Of a stretch of 64,000 nucleotides of DNA, positions 8,875-17,676 are shown in pieces. Location of the stretch: NCBI GenBank assembly GCA_937873155.1, contig CALMVZ010000039.1:1-64000 (forward strand), read 5' to 3'. Source of the stretch: an uncultured Bacteroidota bacterium (GTDB taxonomy: Bacteria > Bacteroidota > Bacteroidia > B-17B0 > Aurantibacillaceae). Within the stretch, counting starts at the first letter, position 1. Every line of letters starts with the position of its first letter. The position numbers and the translations under genes are program-made. The notes under the pieces were generated by a model, which was given only the letters and a program-made list of their open reading frames with translations, was not told the DNA's origin and did no database searches.

Positions 8875-11658
8875 TTACTTATAAGTCAGTATCTTCTTTT
8901 GTATCAGAATTTCGTGACCTGAAACAACCAACTGGTAGCAGCCGTTTACGATATCCCTCACATCAACTACAAAACGTTCGTTCTTAATTAAGTTCACACC
9001 GTGGGCCGTTTTGATCTTCTTGCCCATTGCATCTAAGATATCAATGGTTACATTGGTCAGATCCTTTTCGCTGGTAATATAAACTTCGTTACTCGATGGA
9101 TTAGGGAAAATATCGAGTGTGTAATTCTTTTTATTACACAAAACTGAGACAATTTCTCCTACGTCGTTTTCTGTACTGTTTAGATCTGTTTGCCGCAAAC
9201 GGTAATAATAGGTTTTCCCTGCTTGAACATTTTTGTCGGAATAACTGTAGCGCTTCGGGCTGTTGCTATTGATGGCTCCTGCTACTACCGCAACCACTTC
9301 AAAGAAAACACCATCTTCTGAACGTAATATTGTAAAATGTTTATTATTCTTTTCAGATGCAGTTTCCCAACTAACATCGATCATATTGTTGTTGCAGGTT
9401 GTATTGAGATACATCAATTCTATTGGTAAAAAACAATTATTCACTGTTACCTGCATGGTTGCAGAAGCACAGCACCCGTTAGTGAAACAAGCGTCGAAAT
9501 AATAAACTCCTGATGAGGATAGCTGGATATTAGGTGTGACCGGCCCTGTAATATTTCCAGCATACCAGGTGAACGGACCGTTGTACCAATACGAACCACC
9601 GGGATAATTGATTGTATTACCCGGACTAATATTCACTGTGTATTGTGCGGTTTGCCCGATACAATACGGACCATTATTTGAAATTGTAACCACAGGTTGA
9701 CCTGTCATATTCAAACTTACAGTACGTGTAACGCTGCAACCGTTGTTATTGGCAGTTATGGTATAGACCCCGTTATTAATGGGTTGAAAATTATTGATGG
9801 TGGTTGTTCCGCCTCCAACAGCAGTATAACTATTCGGTCCTGTCCATGTTAAACTACCCGGTCCTCCGCTGGCTGTTAGTGTTGCCGAACCTCCTGCACA
9901 ACCGGGAGCAGTACCACTTGCTACACTGATAGTAGGTGTAGGACTCACAACAATTACAGATGAAGCCGCTGTAACACATCCGGCTGAATTCACAGTATGT
10001 GTAACCGTATAGCTGCCTGCGGCTGTAAAATTCACGGGGCCATAATTTGCAGTGTTACCTGTGGCAGGGGCACCAGTAGTTGGAAAGAAATTATAAGTGT
10101 GGGTTCCTGCAGCTGTTGTTGCAGTAAAAGTAAATGCATTGCCTGTGAGACATTGCGTGAACGATGGCTGTGATGTAAATGTAGGCGAAGGCCCTGCAGG
10201 TGTTGTGACGACCTGCGATGTTGTAGTATAACATCCGGCAGCATTGGTAATGGTTTGATAGAACGTATAAGTTGTGGATGGGGCCAGGTTGACGACTGAT
10301 GTCGGAGAGGTTGTCGTAAATGTTGGCGGTCCTCCGGGTCCGACTATGGAATAGGTTTGTACTGCAGGTGACGGTGATCCCGTATTAGTAAGCGTATAAG
10401 TAGTACAAGTGTTAGGCCGAGTAAATCCTCCGGTTGGAAATGTACTGAATGCCAAACTCACTGTTTTAGTTATTGGTGAGCAAAGACCGGGAGGGCTCAT
10501 CACTAAAGTATAATTTCCTGCAACAGTTGTATTAACTGCTTGATTGGTATTACTTGATATTCCGCTTGCGGGTGGTCCTGTCCATGAATACGGACCCATG
10601 CCTGCAGGAGCTACAAGTGAAGCCGTTAAAACACCGCAAGCTGCAACAGCAATTACGGGAGTACCTGCCGGGAATACTAAATTATTAACGCCAATGGTCA
10701 TAGGTTTACAAACACAATCAACAAATGCCATTCCGTAATGTGCCCATCCGTCACAATCACCAACTGTGATCTTTACTGTTATGCAGGTTCCTAAATATGG
10801 CGAGAGATCAATCGATTTAATGATCCAGCTTGGTGTATACGAAATGTTTAAGGTATTTGTGGCCCAGCCGCTTGATGTTACTGTTGCGCAGGAAGGACCC
10901 GGAGGTGTAATAGTAACGATAGGACAAGCTAATGGAGTATTCATGCAATCCTGTAATTCAATTCTCATGTAAGGTTGATCACAACATGCATGGCCTGCAC
11001 CATCCATCATCGCCATATATGCAAATTGGAACAAAGCATTCGTTGCAGTTACCGGAAACGTTTGCTGGATCCGGACAATCTCTCCTTGCGCCCAAATATT
11101 ATCATTCATTTGTAAAACCTTAGTCCCACCTAATGGTGAATTTGGTATGACACCAAGCGGCGCCGGTGCAGTGTAAGGCGTGGTTCTTACCCATGCATCG
11201 TTCGTTCCGACAGTCGGACAACATCCGCTTTGCAGGCAAGATCCATTGGGCCATTGGTTCTGCCCTGAGGTAACGACCCATCCTGCTAAAGCGTTTCCAA
11301 TAGAAGTGGCGGCAGTAGTACCTGTTGTGCTTGCTGATGCTTCAAAATCTTCATTAACGCAAGGCGCCGCATTGATGGCAGGCAGCGTATTCTTATTTGC
11401 GTGAGAATTAAAATTGTTTGGAATTGAATAACCGTATTTTTTATTAATGAAATTACGCTTGGCCTGGTACATTACCACTTTATATTCTATACCAAAAAAT
11501 CCGCCTGCCAAAGCTTGTGCCTGTGCGCCGGCCTCATCAAAACCTAAAAGCGAATCGTTGGGAAAAACATAATTTAAATATTTTAAATTAACGGTTTGTC
11601 CGTATGAAAAGAGAGTAGCAAATAAGAAAAATAAAAAAGAACACCTTTTAATTTTCAT
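8875..11658 (-). CDS. Large secreted T9SS cargo with jelly-roll-like and Ig/PKD-type repeats
   Basis: 927 residues. It opens with a signal peptide (CSFLFFLFATLFSYGQ). A Cys-rich region of about 95-320 (CVNEDFEAS, then paired Cys) looks like a carbohydrate-binding or MAM-like jelly roll. From about 330 to 760 follow several PKD/Ig-like modules of the SprB-type adhesin style, each with a Gly/Thr-rich edge and paired cysteines. The final ~75 residues are a T9SS sorting tail (LDIFPNPSSNEVYI, with ILDAMGKKI). The family role is display on the cell surface; adhesion is inferred. It converges with the TPR gene on its left, with 4 bases between stops. Confidence 0.8.
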   Translation of the reverse strand: MKIKRCSFLFFLFATLFSYGQTVNLKYLNYVFPNDSLLGFDEAGAQAQALAGGFFGIEYKVVMYQAKRNFINKKYGYSIPNNFNSHANKNTLPAINAAPCVNEDFEASASTTGTTAATSIGNALAGWVVTSGQNQWPNGSCLQSGCCPTVGTNDAWVRTTPYTAPAPLGVIPNSPLGGTKVLQMNDNIWAQGEIVRIQQTFPVTATNALFQFAYMAMMDGAGHACCDQPYMRIELQDCMNTPLACPIVTITPPGPSCATVTSSGWATNTLNISYTPSWIIKSIDLSPYLGTCITVKITVGDCDGWAHYGMAFVDCVCKPMTIGVNNLVFPAGTPVIAVAACGVLTASLVAPAGMGPYSWTGPPASGISSNTNQAVNTTVAGNYTLVMSPPGLCSPITKTVSLAFSTFPTGGFTRPNTCTTYTLTNTGSPSPAVQTYSIVGPGGPPTFTTTSPTSVVNLAPSTTYTFYQTITNAAGCYTTTSQVVTTPAGPSPTFTSQPSFTQCLTGNAFTFTATTAAGTHTYNFFPTTGAPATGNTANYGPVNFTAAGSYTVTHTVNSAGCVTAASSVIVVSPTPTISVASGTAPGCAGGSATLTASGGPGSLTWTGPNSYTAVGGGTTTINNFQPINNGVYTITANNNGCSVTRTVSLNMTGQPVVTISNNGPYCIGQTAQYTVNISPGNTINYPGGSYWYNGPFTWYAGNITGPVTPNIQLSSSGVYYFDACFTNGCCASATMQVTVNNCFLPIELMYLNTTCNNNMIDVSWETASEKNNKHFTILRSEDGVFFEVVAVVAGAINSNSPKRYSYSDKNVQAGKTYYYRLRQTDLNSTENDVGEIVSVLCNKKNYTLDIFPNPSSNEVYITSEKDLTNVTIDILDAMGKKIKTAHGVNLIKNERFVVDVRDIVNGCYQLVVSGHEILIQKKILTYK

Positions 11659-11787
11659 TATGTGTGGGATTGAGGCATAAAAGAAAGTAATATAGATGAG
11701 AATAGCTAATTGTTTAATAGTTTATATAACGGTTTCACGGGTTTTAAATTGATTTAGAGTTGTTTAGTCTTTTTAGTATTTTTTACT

Positions 11788-11803
11788 GAAAACTTAAGTT
11801 TTC
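11788..11803. promoter_or_regulatory. 16-bp perfect palindrome upstream of the small kinase gene
   Basis: GAAAACTTAAGTTTTC is a perfect palindrome. It lies just before a weak -7-like TATATTCA (11806-11813) and the ATG at 11818, in a divergent intergenic region. It could be an operator; chance cannot be excluded in AT-rich DNA. Confidence 0.35.
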
Positions 11804-11817
11804 GTTATATTCACCCA

Positions 11818-12219
11818 ATGAATTCACTGATCCTTCTCCGCGGGCTTCCCGGCTCAGGCAAAACAACTTTAGCAAAAGAGTTGAGTGAGAATGGAAAGTA
11901 TCCTGTGTTCTCGGTTGATGATTTTTTTACTTCCCCGAACGGGGATTACAAATTCGAATTTGATAAAAATCATTTGGCTTATAAGCATTGTGAGGAGAAT
12001 GCAAAAGTATCCATGCAAAAAGGAACATCAAAGATCTTTATCGATAATGTATTTTCAATCGAATGGGAAATGGAACCTTATTTTAAACTAGCGTCAGAAT
12101 TCAAATACAAAATTTTTGTTCTAACAGTTGAAAACCGTCACAAAGGCCATAACATTCATGGAATTTCCGACGAACAGATCCGGAAAATGGCTGAAAAATA
12201 TAAAGTAGTTCTGTATTAA
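11818..12219 (+). CDS. Small P-loop kinase, N4BP2/AAA_33-like
   Basis: 133 residues with a Walker A GLPGSGKTT at the very N-terminus and a following acidic strand (VFSVDDFF). This resembles the polynucleotide-kinase-like ATPases known as NEDD4-binding protein 2-like or AAA_33. Members phosphorylate nucleic-acid or small-molecule hydroxyls, but this branch has no known substrate. The protein is short for a full kinase and lacks an obvious lid beyond DEQIRKMAEKY. It stands alone, cytoplasmic, ahead of a TPR gene that has its own promoter. Confidence 0.7.
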   Translation: MNSLILLRGLPGSGKTTLAKELSENGKYPVFSVDDFFTSPNGDYKFEFDKNHLAYKHCEENAKVSMQKGTSKIFIDNVFSIEWEMEPYFKLASEFKYKIFVLTVENRHKGHNIHGISDEQIRKMAEKYKVVLY

Positions 12220-12223
12220 ATTT

Positions 12224-12231
12224 TATATTTG
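12224..12231 (+). promoter_or_regulatory. -7 box (TATATTTG) of the TPR gene
   Basis: A perfect match to the Bacteroidota -7 consensus TAnnTTTG, 16 bases before the GTG start at 12248 and just after the preceding stop. Confidence 0.55.
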
Positions 12232-12247
12232 TATAAACCCCTTTTTT

Positions 12248-13663
12248 GTGAAGAACGCGTACTTGTTATTTTCTTTTTTCTGTTTCTTCAATTTGTTCTC
12301 CCAGAACGATGATACTTTGGGTTATTTTAAAAGTCTCAAAGAAGCCACTACCGATGAAGAAAGAATAAAGATCAATATTCAACTTGCTAAACATTTCTGG
12401 GCTATCGATCCGCCAAGATCCCTCCGATATTCTTCTAAAGCGGAAGAATTGTCGCGGTCTATCAACGACAAAAAACATCTTGCTGATGCGCTTTGTGCCA
12501 AGGGCGAATCTAATTTCGATATGCAGAACTTCGATAAGGCCGAAAGTAATTTCACTGAGGCGTTGCTCAATTATGATAGGAATAAAACACCTGTAGGGAC
12601 AGGTGAAGCTTTGCAGGGTTTGGGAAAAGTGGCTTATGCCAAAAATGATCTGCGGGCGGCACTTACACATTACAGCGAAGCGCTGAAGATCTTCGAAAAA
12701 GAAAATTATAAGGATGGTTTACCGGGACTGTACATTAATTTAGGTTTGTTGTATGAGGACGGCAGTAACTTCGACCAGGCGATCGATTTTTATAAAAAAG
12801 GATTAAGGATCGCGCATGAAACGAATGATGTTGACGCGGAATCCAGTTGTTATACTAATCTCGGAAATATCTTTACCGGCCGTAAAGATTATAAGCAGGC
12901 CATTGATTTTCTTGAAAAGTCATTGGAGATCAAACGAAAGATCGGAAACAAAAAAGGGGAAGGTACTTCCTTGAATAATCTCGGATATACATATTATGAA
13001 ATGGGGGATGAGGAAAAAGCGCTTTCGTATTTTCAGCAGGCTTATAACTTGTATATTGAGATCGACGATAAAAAAAGTATTTTTCCTGCCTGCAATAATA
13101 TCGGGTCGATCTATCACGAAAAAAAGGAATACGCTAAAGCTCTTGAATACTACGATAAGTCTTATGCTATTTCAAATCATCTTGGATCACTTTCCAAAAA
13201 GATAGTAAGTCTTGAAAATCTTACATTACTGCATAAGGATATGAAGAATTTCGAAAAGGCGGTTGAGTACAGTGTATTGTGCTGGCAATTAAAAGATACT
13301 TTGTATAATAAAGACCAGGCGCAGATAAATTCGGAGATGCAAACCCGTTTTGCCACAGAAAAAAAGGAACAGGAAAATGCATTGTTGAATTTACAGGTGA
13401 AAAGTGAATCGTTAATGAAAACGATCTTCATTATTGTAGCCTGTTTGATGATCGTGATCGCCTTGTTTATTTTCAGGGGATTTCGCCAGAAGCATAAGAT
13501 GAATGTTGCGCTGGAGGAAAAGAACCAGATCATTGAAGAACAGCAACGCGAAGTACTCGATAGCATCCATTATGCCAAACGGATCCAGCAAAGTTTACTG
13601 GCCACCGAAAAATATATCCAACGGAATATAGAACGACTTAAGGCAGAAAGTAAAGAAAAATAA
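12248..13663 (+). CDS. TPR protein with one membrane helix and a phosphatase-linker tail (paralogue)
   Basis: 471 residues from a GTG start. A signal peptide (NAYLLFSFFCFFNLFSQ) is followed by about eight TPR units with typical A/G/Y/A spacing (YINLGLLYEDGSNFDQAIDF, YTNLGNIFTGRKDYKQAIDF). A membrane helix lies near 395-412, then a coil ending DSIHYAKRIQQSLLATEKYI, and the protein stops about 15 residues later. The tail is nearly the same as that of the protein at 7425-8870, so the ending is a conserved form and not a local truncation. A periplasmic sensing role with an intracellular coil is inferred. No partner kinase or phosphatase is adjacent. Confidence 0.8.
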   Translation: MKNAYLLFSFFCFFNLFSQNDDTLGYFKSLKEATTDEERIKINIQLAKHFWAIDPPRSLRYSSKAEELSRSINDKKHLADALCAKGESNFDMQNFDKAESNFTEALLNYDRNKTPVGTGEALQGLGKVAYAKNDLRAALTHYSEALKIFEKENYKDGLPGLYINLGLLYEDGSNFDQAIDFYKKGLRIAHETNDVDAESSCYTNLGNIFTGRKDYKQAIDFLEKSLEIKRKIGNKKGEGTSLNNLGYTYYEMGDEEKALSYFQQAYNLYIEIDDKKSIFPACNNIGSIYHEKKEYAKALEYYDKSYAISNHLGSLSKKIVSLENLTLLHKDMKNFEKAVEYSVLCWQLKDTLYNKDQAQINSEMQTRFATEKKEQENALLNLQVKSESLMKTIFIIVACLMIVIALFIFRGFRQKHKMNVALEEKNQIIEEQQREVLDSIHYAKRIQQSLLATEKYIQRNIERLKAESKEK

Positions 13664-13791
13664 GCTTCTATAGTTAAAGCCTGTTAATAACCCCTGTTTT
13701 TGTTAATCAAATTCGACTAATAAGGGTGCCCCTGAGAGCATAAAACCGTAAATTTAACCCGTTTTAAAATCCATTTAGAATTTACAATATT

Positions 13792-14967
13792 ATGAAGGAA
13801 GTATATATAGTTTCTGCAGTAAGAACGGCGATGGGATCGTTTGGCGGAACATTAGCAGGTGTACCTGCTACAAAATTAGGAGCAGCAGCAATTAAAGGCG
13901 CAATGGACAGGATTAACCTGGATCCAAAGCATGTCACTGAAGTTTATATGGGATCTGTTATGCAGGCGAACCTCGGTCAGGCTCCGGCTCGCCAGGCTGC
14001 AAAATTTGCGGGTTTACCGGATAGCGTGCATTGTACAACTGTAAATAAAGTTTGTGCATCAGGAATGAAAGCAATCATGTTAGGTGCTCAAAGTATAATG
14101 TTAGGTGATAACGATGTTGTTATTGCAGGCGGAATGGAGAACATGAGCCAGGTTCCATATTATTTAGAGAACAACCGCTGGGGCGCGAAATACGGCCACG
14201 GACAAGTAGTAGATGGCTTAGCAAAAGATGGCTTAACTGATGTTTATGGGAATTTTCCAATGGGAAATTGTGCTGAGCTTTGTGCTAAAGAAAAAAATAT
14301 CACACGTGAGCAACAAGATGCATTTGCAATTGAATCGTACAAACGTTCGGCTGCTGCATGGAGTGCGGGAAAATTCAATGATGAGATCGTTCCGTTAGTT
14401 GTAAAAACAAAAAAAGGAGACGTTGAATTTAAGGAAGACGAAGAATACAAAAATGTGAATTTCGAAAAGATCCCTGCTTTGAAACCGGTATTTATTAAAG
14501 ACGGAACTGTAACTGCAGCTAACGCTTCAACAATGAATGATGGGGCTGCGGCTGTGATCTTAATGAGTAAAGAAAAAGCAGATGCTTTAGGAATAAAACC
14601 AATTGCAAAGATCAAAAGTTATGCCGATGCTGAACAGGCGCCTGAGTGGTTCACAACAACACCAAGTTTAGCTGTGCCGCGTGCAATTGAAAAAGCAGGG
14701 TTAAAACAAAGTGATATTTCTTTTTATGAATTAAATGAAGCATTCGCCGTAGTTGGAATTGTAAATACACAACTCATGAAATTAGATGCTTCAAAAGTGA
14801 ATGTGAATGGCGGGGCAGTTTCTTTAGGACATCCTTTAGGAGCTTCAGGAGCGCGTATCATTTGCACATTAATAAATGTATTAAAACAAAATAAAGGAAA
14901 ATACGGCGCAGCCGGCATCTGTAACGGTGGAGGCGGTGCAAGCGCAATGGTGATCGAAGCAATGTAA
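13792..14967 (+). CDS. atoB: Acetyl-CoA C-acetyltransferase (thiolase II)
   Basis: 391 residues, the normal thiolase length. The nucleophile C88 sits in VNKVCASGMKA, H347 in SLGHPLGASGAR and the second cysteine C377 in CNGGGGAS, so all three catalytic positions are present. The enzyme condenses or cleaves acetoacetyl-CoA in the cytoplasm, feeding short-chain acyl-CoA metabolism. It could act upstream of the IcmF mutase encoded earlier in the window, though the two are 6 kb apart and not in one operon. The strong terminator at 15023-15058 follows. Confidence 0.92.
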   Translation: MKEVYIVSAVRTAMGSFGGTLAGVPATKLGAAAIKGAMDRINLDPKHVTEVYMGSVMQANLGQAPARQAAKFAGLPDSVHCTTVNKVCASGMKAIMLGAQSIMLGDNDVVIAGGMENMSQVPYYLENNRWGAKYGHGQVVDGLAKDGLTDVYGNFPMGNCAELCAKEKNITREQQDAFAIESYKRSAAAWSAGKFNDEIVPLVVKTKKGDVEFKEDEEYKNVNFEKIPALKPVFIKDGTVTAANASTMNDGAAAVILMSKEKADALGIKPIAKIKSYADAEQAPEWFTTTPSLAVPRAIEKAGLKQSDISFYELNEAFAVVGIVNTQLMKLDASKVNVNGGAVSLGHPLGASGARIICTLINVLKQNKGKYGAAGICNGGGGASAMVIEAM

Positions 14968-14991
14968 TCCTTTCATAAGAAAAGCACGTTA

Positions 14992-15020
14992 TGCTGCCCG
15001 CCATAGGCGAATGCAGCATC
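14992..15020. repeat. Imperfect palindrome after the thiolase gene
   Basis: The arms ATGCTGC and GCAGCAT enclose CGCC/GGCG. It may be a small palindromic element distinct from the pair at 3.0-3.2 kb. Only one copy was seen here. Confidence 0.4.
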
Positions 15021-15022
15021 TC

Positions 15023-15058
15023 AAAAAAGCCCCCAACAATTCTGTTGGGGGCTTTTTT
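15023..15058 (+). terminator. Terminator of the thiolase gene
   Basis: A 16-bp stem, AAAAAAGCCCCCAACA with TGTTGGGGGCTTTTTT, around a 4-base loop. It is symmetric, so it can work in both directions. It lies inside an upstream extension of the next reading frame, which argues for that gene starting at 15075. Confidence 0.9.
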
Positions 15059-15074
15059 GTTGTATCTTAGTAGT

Positions 15075-16808
15075 ATGTGGAGATGTAGTTTCCTTTTATT
15101 ATTTTCATTAGTACTTAATGCTCAACCGTACGGACAATTCAAATATTCGCATGCAGGGGTATTTATGACCAATGCATTTGTAACCGCATTAAACTCGAAA
15201 GGTCATTTATTAGTAGGTCATAAACCAAATAGCTTAAGCGGAACCTATAATTTTTGCATTGACAAAACAAACACATCAGGCGGTTTTACTTCAGCTGCAT
15301 TTTCATTTAAAAAAGAATATCAGTTACTGATCACACCTTCATGTACAAGTGTTAATCCTAATCAGATCTTAAATTGCGCAGGCGTTTCAGCAATAGAAAC
15401 CAGCGCTCCGGGAAATCCAAAAGCATGGTATGCATTAACCGGGGCGTATGATGAAGGATGTTTTTTTGCAACCTTAGATAGTTTAGGTTCACCTATAAAT
15501 TATAAAGCGTATACATTTCCTTATATAAATCCATTCTCAAACGTCAAAACTTATATTACTGAATCGGTTTCTTCTCCCGGGGAATATTATATAACAGGCA
15601 CTCATGATTCAACTGTATTTGTTTTAAATGTCAACGCTTCAGGAAATGTTCTGTGGTCAAACTATTATCATAGTGGTACAGCTTTCTTCAATGCTTCCGG
15701 GATCATGGATTGTCCGTTCACCGGCGATATTCTTGTAATAGGTTCTGTAAATCCTCCCGCTCCCTGGAGTACAGGAACGGATGGTTTTATTTTACGTCTC
15801 GATAGAAATAACGGCAACGTGAATTTTTACAAAACTTATACCATGAAGTCCGGGGCATGTCAATTGTTTACTTCTATAAAACCTTCTTATTCTAATACGG
15901 GAGGTCAGGGATATATTATCGGTGGATCAACCGATATTTACCCCGCATTACCATGGATGTTAAAAGTAGGTGTAGGAGGAAATATTATTTGGACAACGGT
16001 GATAATGCCATCAAGCGATCCGGGAGCTTCGACAGTTACTGATGTCATTGAAAGATCTATCGGTTCAACGTATGAATATTACGGATCAATAAGATCAAAT
16101 GTAGCGGGAATGATAGTTGTTAAACTGAATGACAACGGATCTCCAATGGCTACTGTAAATAACGAGTTTGTATTTAATACTACTGCAAGCGTTGTGGCAT
16201 CTTCGTGTAACCTGGATTTTGAAAACCCGGGACCGAACATCGCATTGACTTCTTACGGAACAGTTGACCAGGTAAATGGCGGAGAAATGTATATGGTTCG
16301 CTCTTATTTCAATGGTAAATCAGGTTGCAATGAAACAGGTACTGTTGTGAGTAATTATTATGCCGGTCCTGATACTGTTATTACTCCGTGGATCATGAAA
16401 TACGGCTCCTTAACTGCCTGCAATATGTTCTCGATCGCCGAAACAACTGTAACAAATCTAGCGGTAGTTCTTTGCAGCAGCACAGTTATTGCCGGAGGAA
16501 GTAATTCGGGAGTCGCAACGGCAATAAAAGAGTTGTATGAAGACGATAACGGAGTAAAAGTAGTTCCGAATCCAACAGATGGTATCGCAGGTTTAAATTT
16601 CGAACTCAGGGCAAAGGCAAAAGTTGAAATCAGTATCCTGAATAGTTTAGGACAGAATTTAAAAATTGTTTTAGATTCTGAATTAGAAAACGGGAAATAC
16701 AAAGCTGTAATTGATCTCGATGAACTTAAGATCCCGAATGGCATGTATTTTATCAGGTTCAATACGGAAGGTGAAAGCAGGTCTTACAAGGTTATTTACA
16801 CTAAGTGA
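15075..16808 (+). CDS. Secreted T9SS cargo protein, beta-rich
   Basis: About 577 residues. The start is ATG 15075, giving the signal peptide MWRCSFLLLFSLVLNAQ; the longer frame from 14991 would run through a terminator. The body (about 20-480) is a beta-rich region with repeated FITGTHDST/ILVIGS/YIIGGSTD-like strands, probably a propeller-type fold as in Kelch- or SBBP-like proteins. The last ~80 residues are a T9SS tail (KVVPNPTDGIAGLNFEL, SILNSLGQN, NGMYFIRF). No catalytic motif is visible. It is likely a surface or released protein of unknown function. Confidence 0.8.
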   Translation: MWRCSFLLLFSLVLNAQPYGQFKYSHAGVFMTNAFVTALNSKGHLLVGHKPNSLSGTYNFCIDKTNTSGGFTSAAFSFKKEYQLLITPSCTSVNPNQILNCAGVSAIETSAPGNPKAWYALTGAYDEGCFFATLDSLGSPINYKAYTFPYINPFSNVKTYITESVSSPGEYYITGTHDSTVFVLNVNASGNVLWSNYYHSGTAFFNASGIMDCPFTGDILVIGSVNPPAPWSTGTDGFILRLDRNNGNVNFYKTYTMKSGACQLFTSIKPSYSNTGGQGYIIGGSTDIYPALPWMLKVGVGGNIIWTTVIMPSSDPGASTVTDVIERSIGSTYEYYGSIRSNVAGMIVVKLNDNGSPMATVNNEFVFNTTASVVASSCNLDFENPGPNIALTSYGTVDQVNGGEMYMVRSYFNGKSGCNETGTVVSNYYAGPDTVITPWIMKYGSLTACNMFSIAETTVTNLAVVLCSSTVIAGGSNSGVATAIKELYEDDNGVKVVPNPTDGIAGLNFELRAKAKVEISILNSLGQNLKIVLDSELENGKYKAVIDLDELKIPNGMYFIRFNTEGESRSYKVIYTK

Positions 16809-16854
16809 TGTGGATAAAAACGCCCGGTACTTTACTATTTTAAAGTATTAAGCT

Positions 16855-16862
16855 TAATTTTG
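16855..16862 (+). promoter_or_regulatory. -7 box (TAATTTTG) six bases before the NlpC/P60 start
   Basis: A perfect TAnnTTTG match. Only six bases separate it from ATG 16869, so transcription would be expected to begin at or next to the start codon. Confidence 0.55.
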
Positions 16863-16868
16863 CATAGT

Positions 16869-17645
16869 ATGTATAACGGAATCTGTTTATTAAGCGCTGT
16901 ACCTTGCCGGAAAGAAGCATCGAGCACTTCTGAAATGGTGACCCAGCTTTTATTCGGCGATCATTACACTGTTAAAGAACAAACCGAAAATTGGGTACAG
17001 ATCGTTACCGCTTATGATAATTACGAATGCTGGATCAACCGCCAGCAACATAATAAAATTTCTGAAGCAACATTTAAAAAGATCGGCACCGAAAATACCT
17101 TAATGAATGCTGATCTTATCGGGATGATCACTAACAAATCCACAGGAGTAAAATTCCCTATTCCAATGGGAGCTACCTTGCCCGGTTATTCGAATAAAGA
17201 ATGCAAGATAGATGACAAGGTATTTATTTTTGAAGGAAATGCATCATCACCGGGGGTTAAGAAGACCAGCGATGAAATTATACAAACAGCAAAACAATTC
17301 CTTAATGCACCTTATTTGTGGGGAGGAAAAACGTTTATGGGAATCGATTGTTCAGGCTTCACTCAAATAGTTTACAAATTGAATGGGTACAAATTACCTC
17401 GTGATGCCTATCAGCAGGCGGAATCAGGCCATCCTTTAAGTTTTGTGGAAGAAGCGCAAGCCGGCGATCTCGCTTTTTTCGATAATGAAGAAGGAAAGAT
17501 CATTCACGTGGGAATTATTGTGAATAGTACAGAGATCATTCACGCTTCAGGACAGGTCCGTATCGATAAATTCGATCACTATGGTATTTTCCATTCGGAG
17601 AATAAGAAGTATTCTCATATGTTAAGAGTGATCAAGAGAATTTAA
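16869..17645 (+). CDS. NlpC/P60 (C40) cell-wall peptidase with N-terminal SH3-like domain
   Basis: 258 residues. The N-terminal ~120 residues are SH3b-like (TQLLFGDHYTVKEQTENWVQ). A C40 peptidase domain follows with C161 in GIDCSGFTQ, H213 in IIHVGIIV and H225 in IIHASG, a complete Cys-His-His set. Family members cut D-Glu-gamma-diamino acid bonds in murein peptides. There is no clear signal peptide, which suits a cytoplasmic role in murein peptide recycling like the YkfC group. A TTG three codons upstream is possible, but it lies inside the promoter box, so ATG 16869 is preferred. Confidence 0.88.
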   Translation: MYNGICLLSAVPCRKEASSTSEMVTQLLFGDHYTVKEQTENWVQIVTAYDNYECWINRQQHNKISEATFKKIGTENTLMNADLIGMITNKSTGVKFPIPMGATLPGYSNKECKIDDKVFIFEGNASSPGVKKTSDEIIQTAKQFLNAPYLWGGKTFMGIDCSGFTQIVYKLNGYKLPRDAYQQAESGHPLSFVEEAQAGDLAFFDNEEGKIIHVGIIVNSTEIIHASGQVRIDKFDHYGIFHSENKKYSHMLRVIKRI

Positions 17646-17676
17646 TTTTTCTTAACTTTATCTAAACTATTTTATC

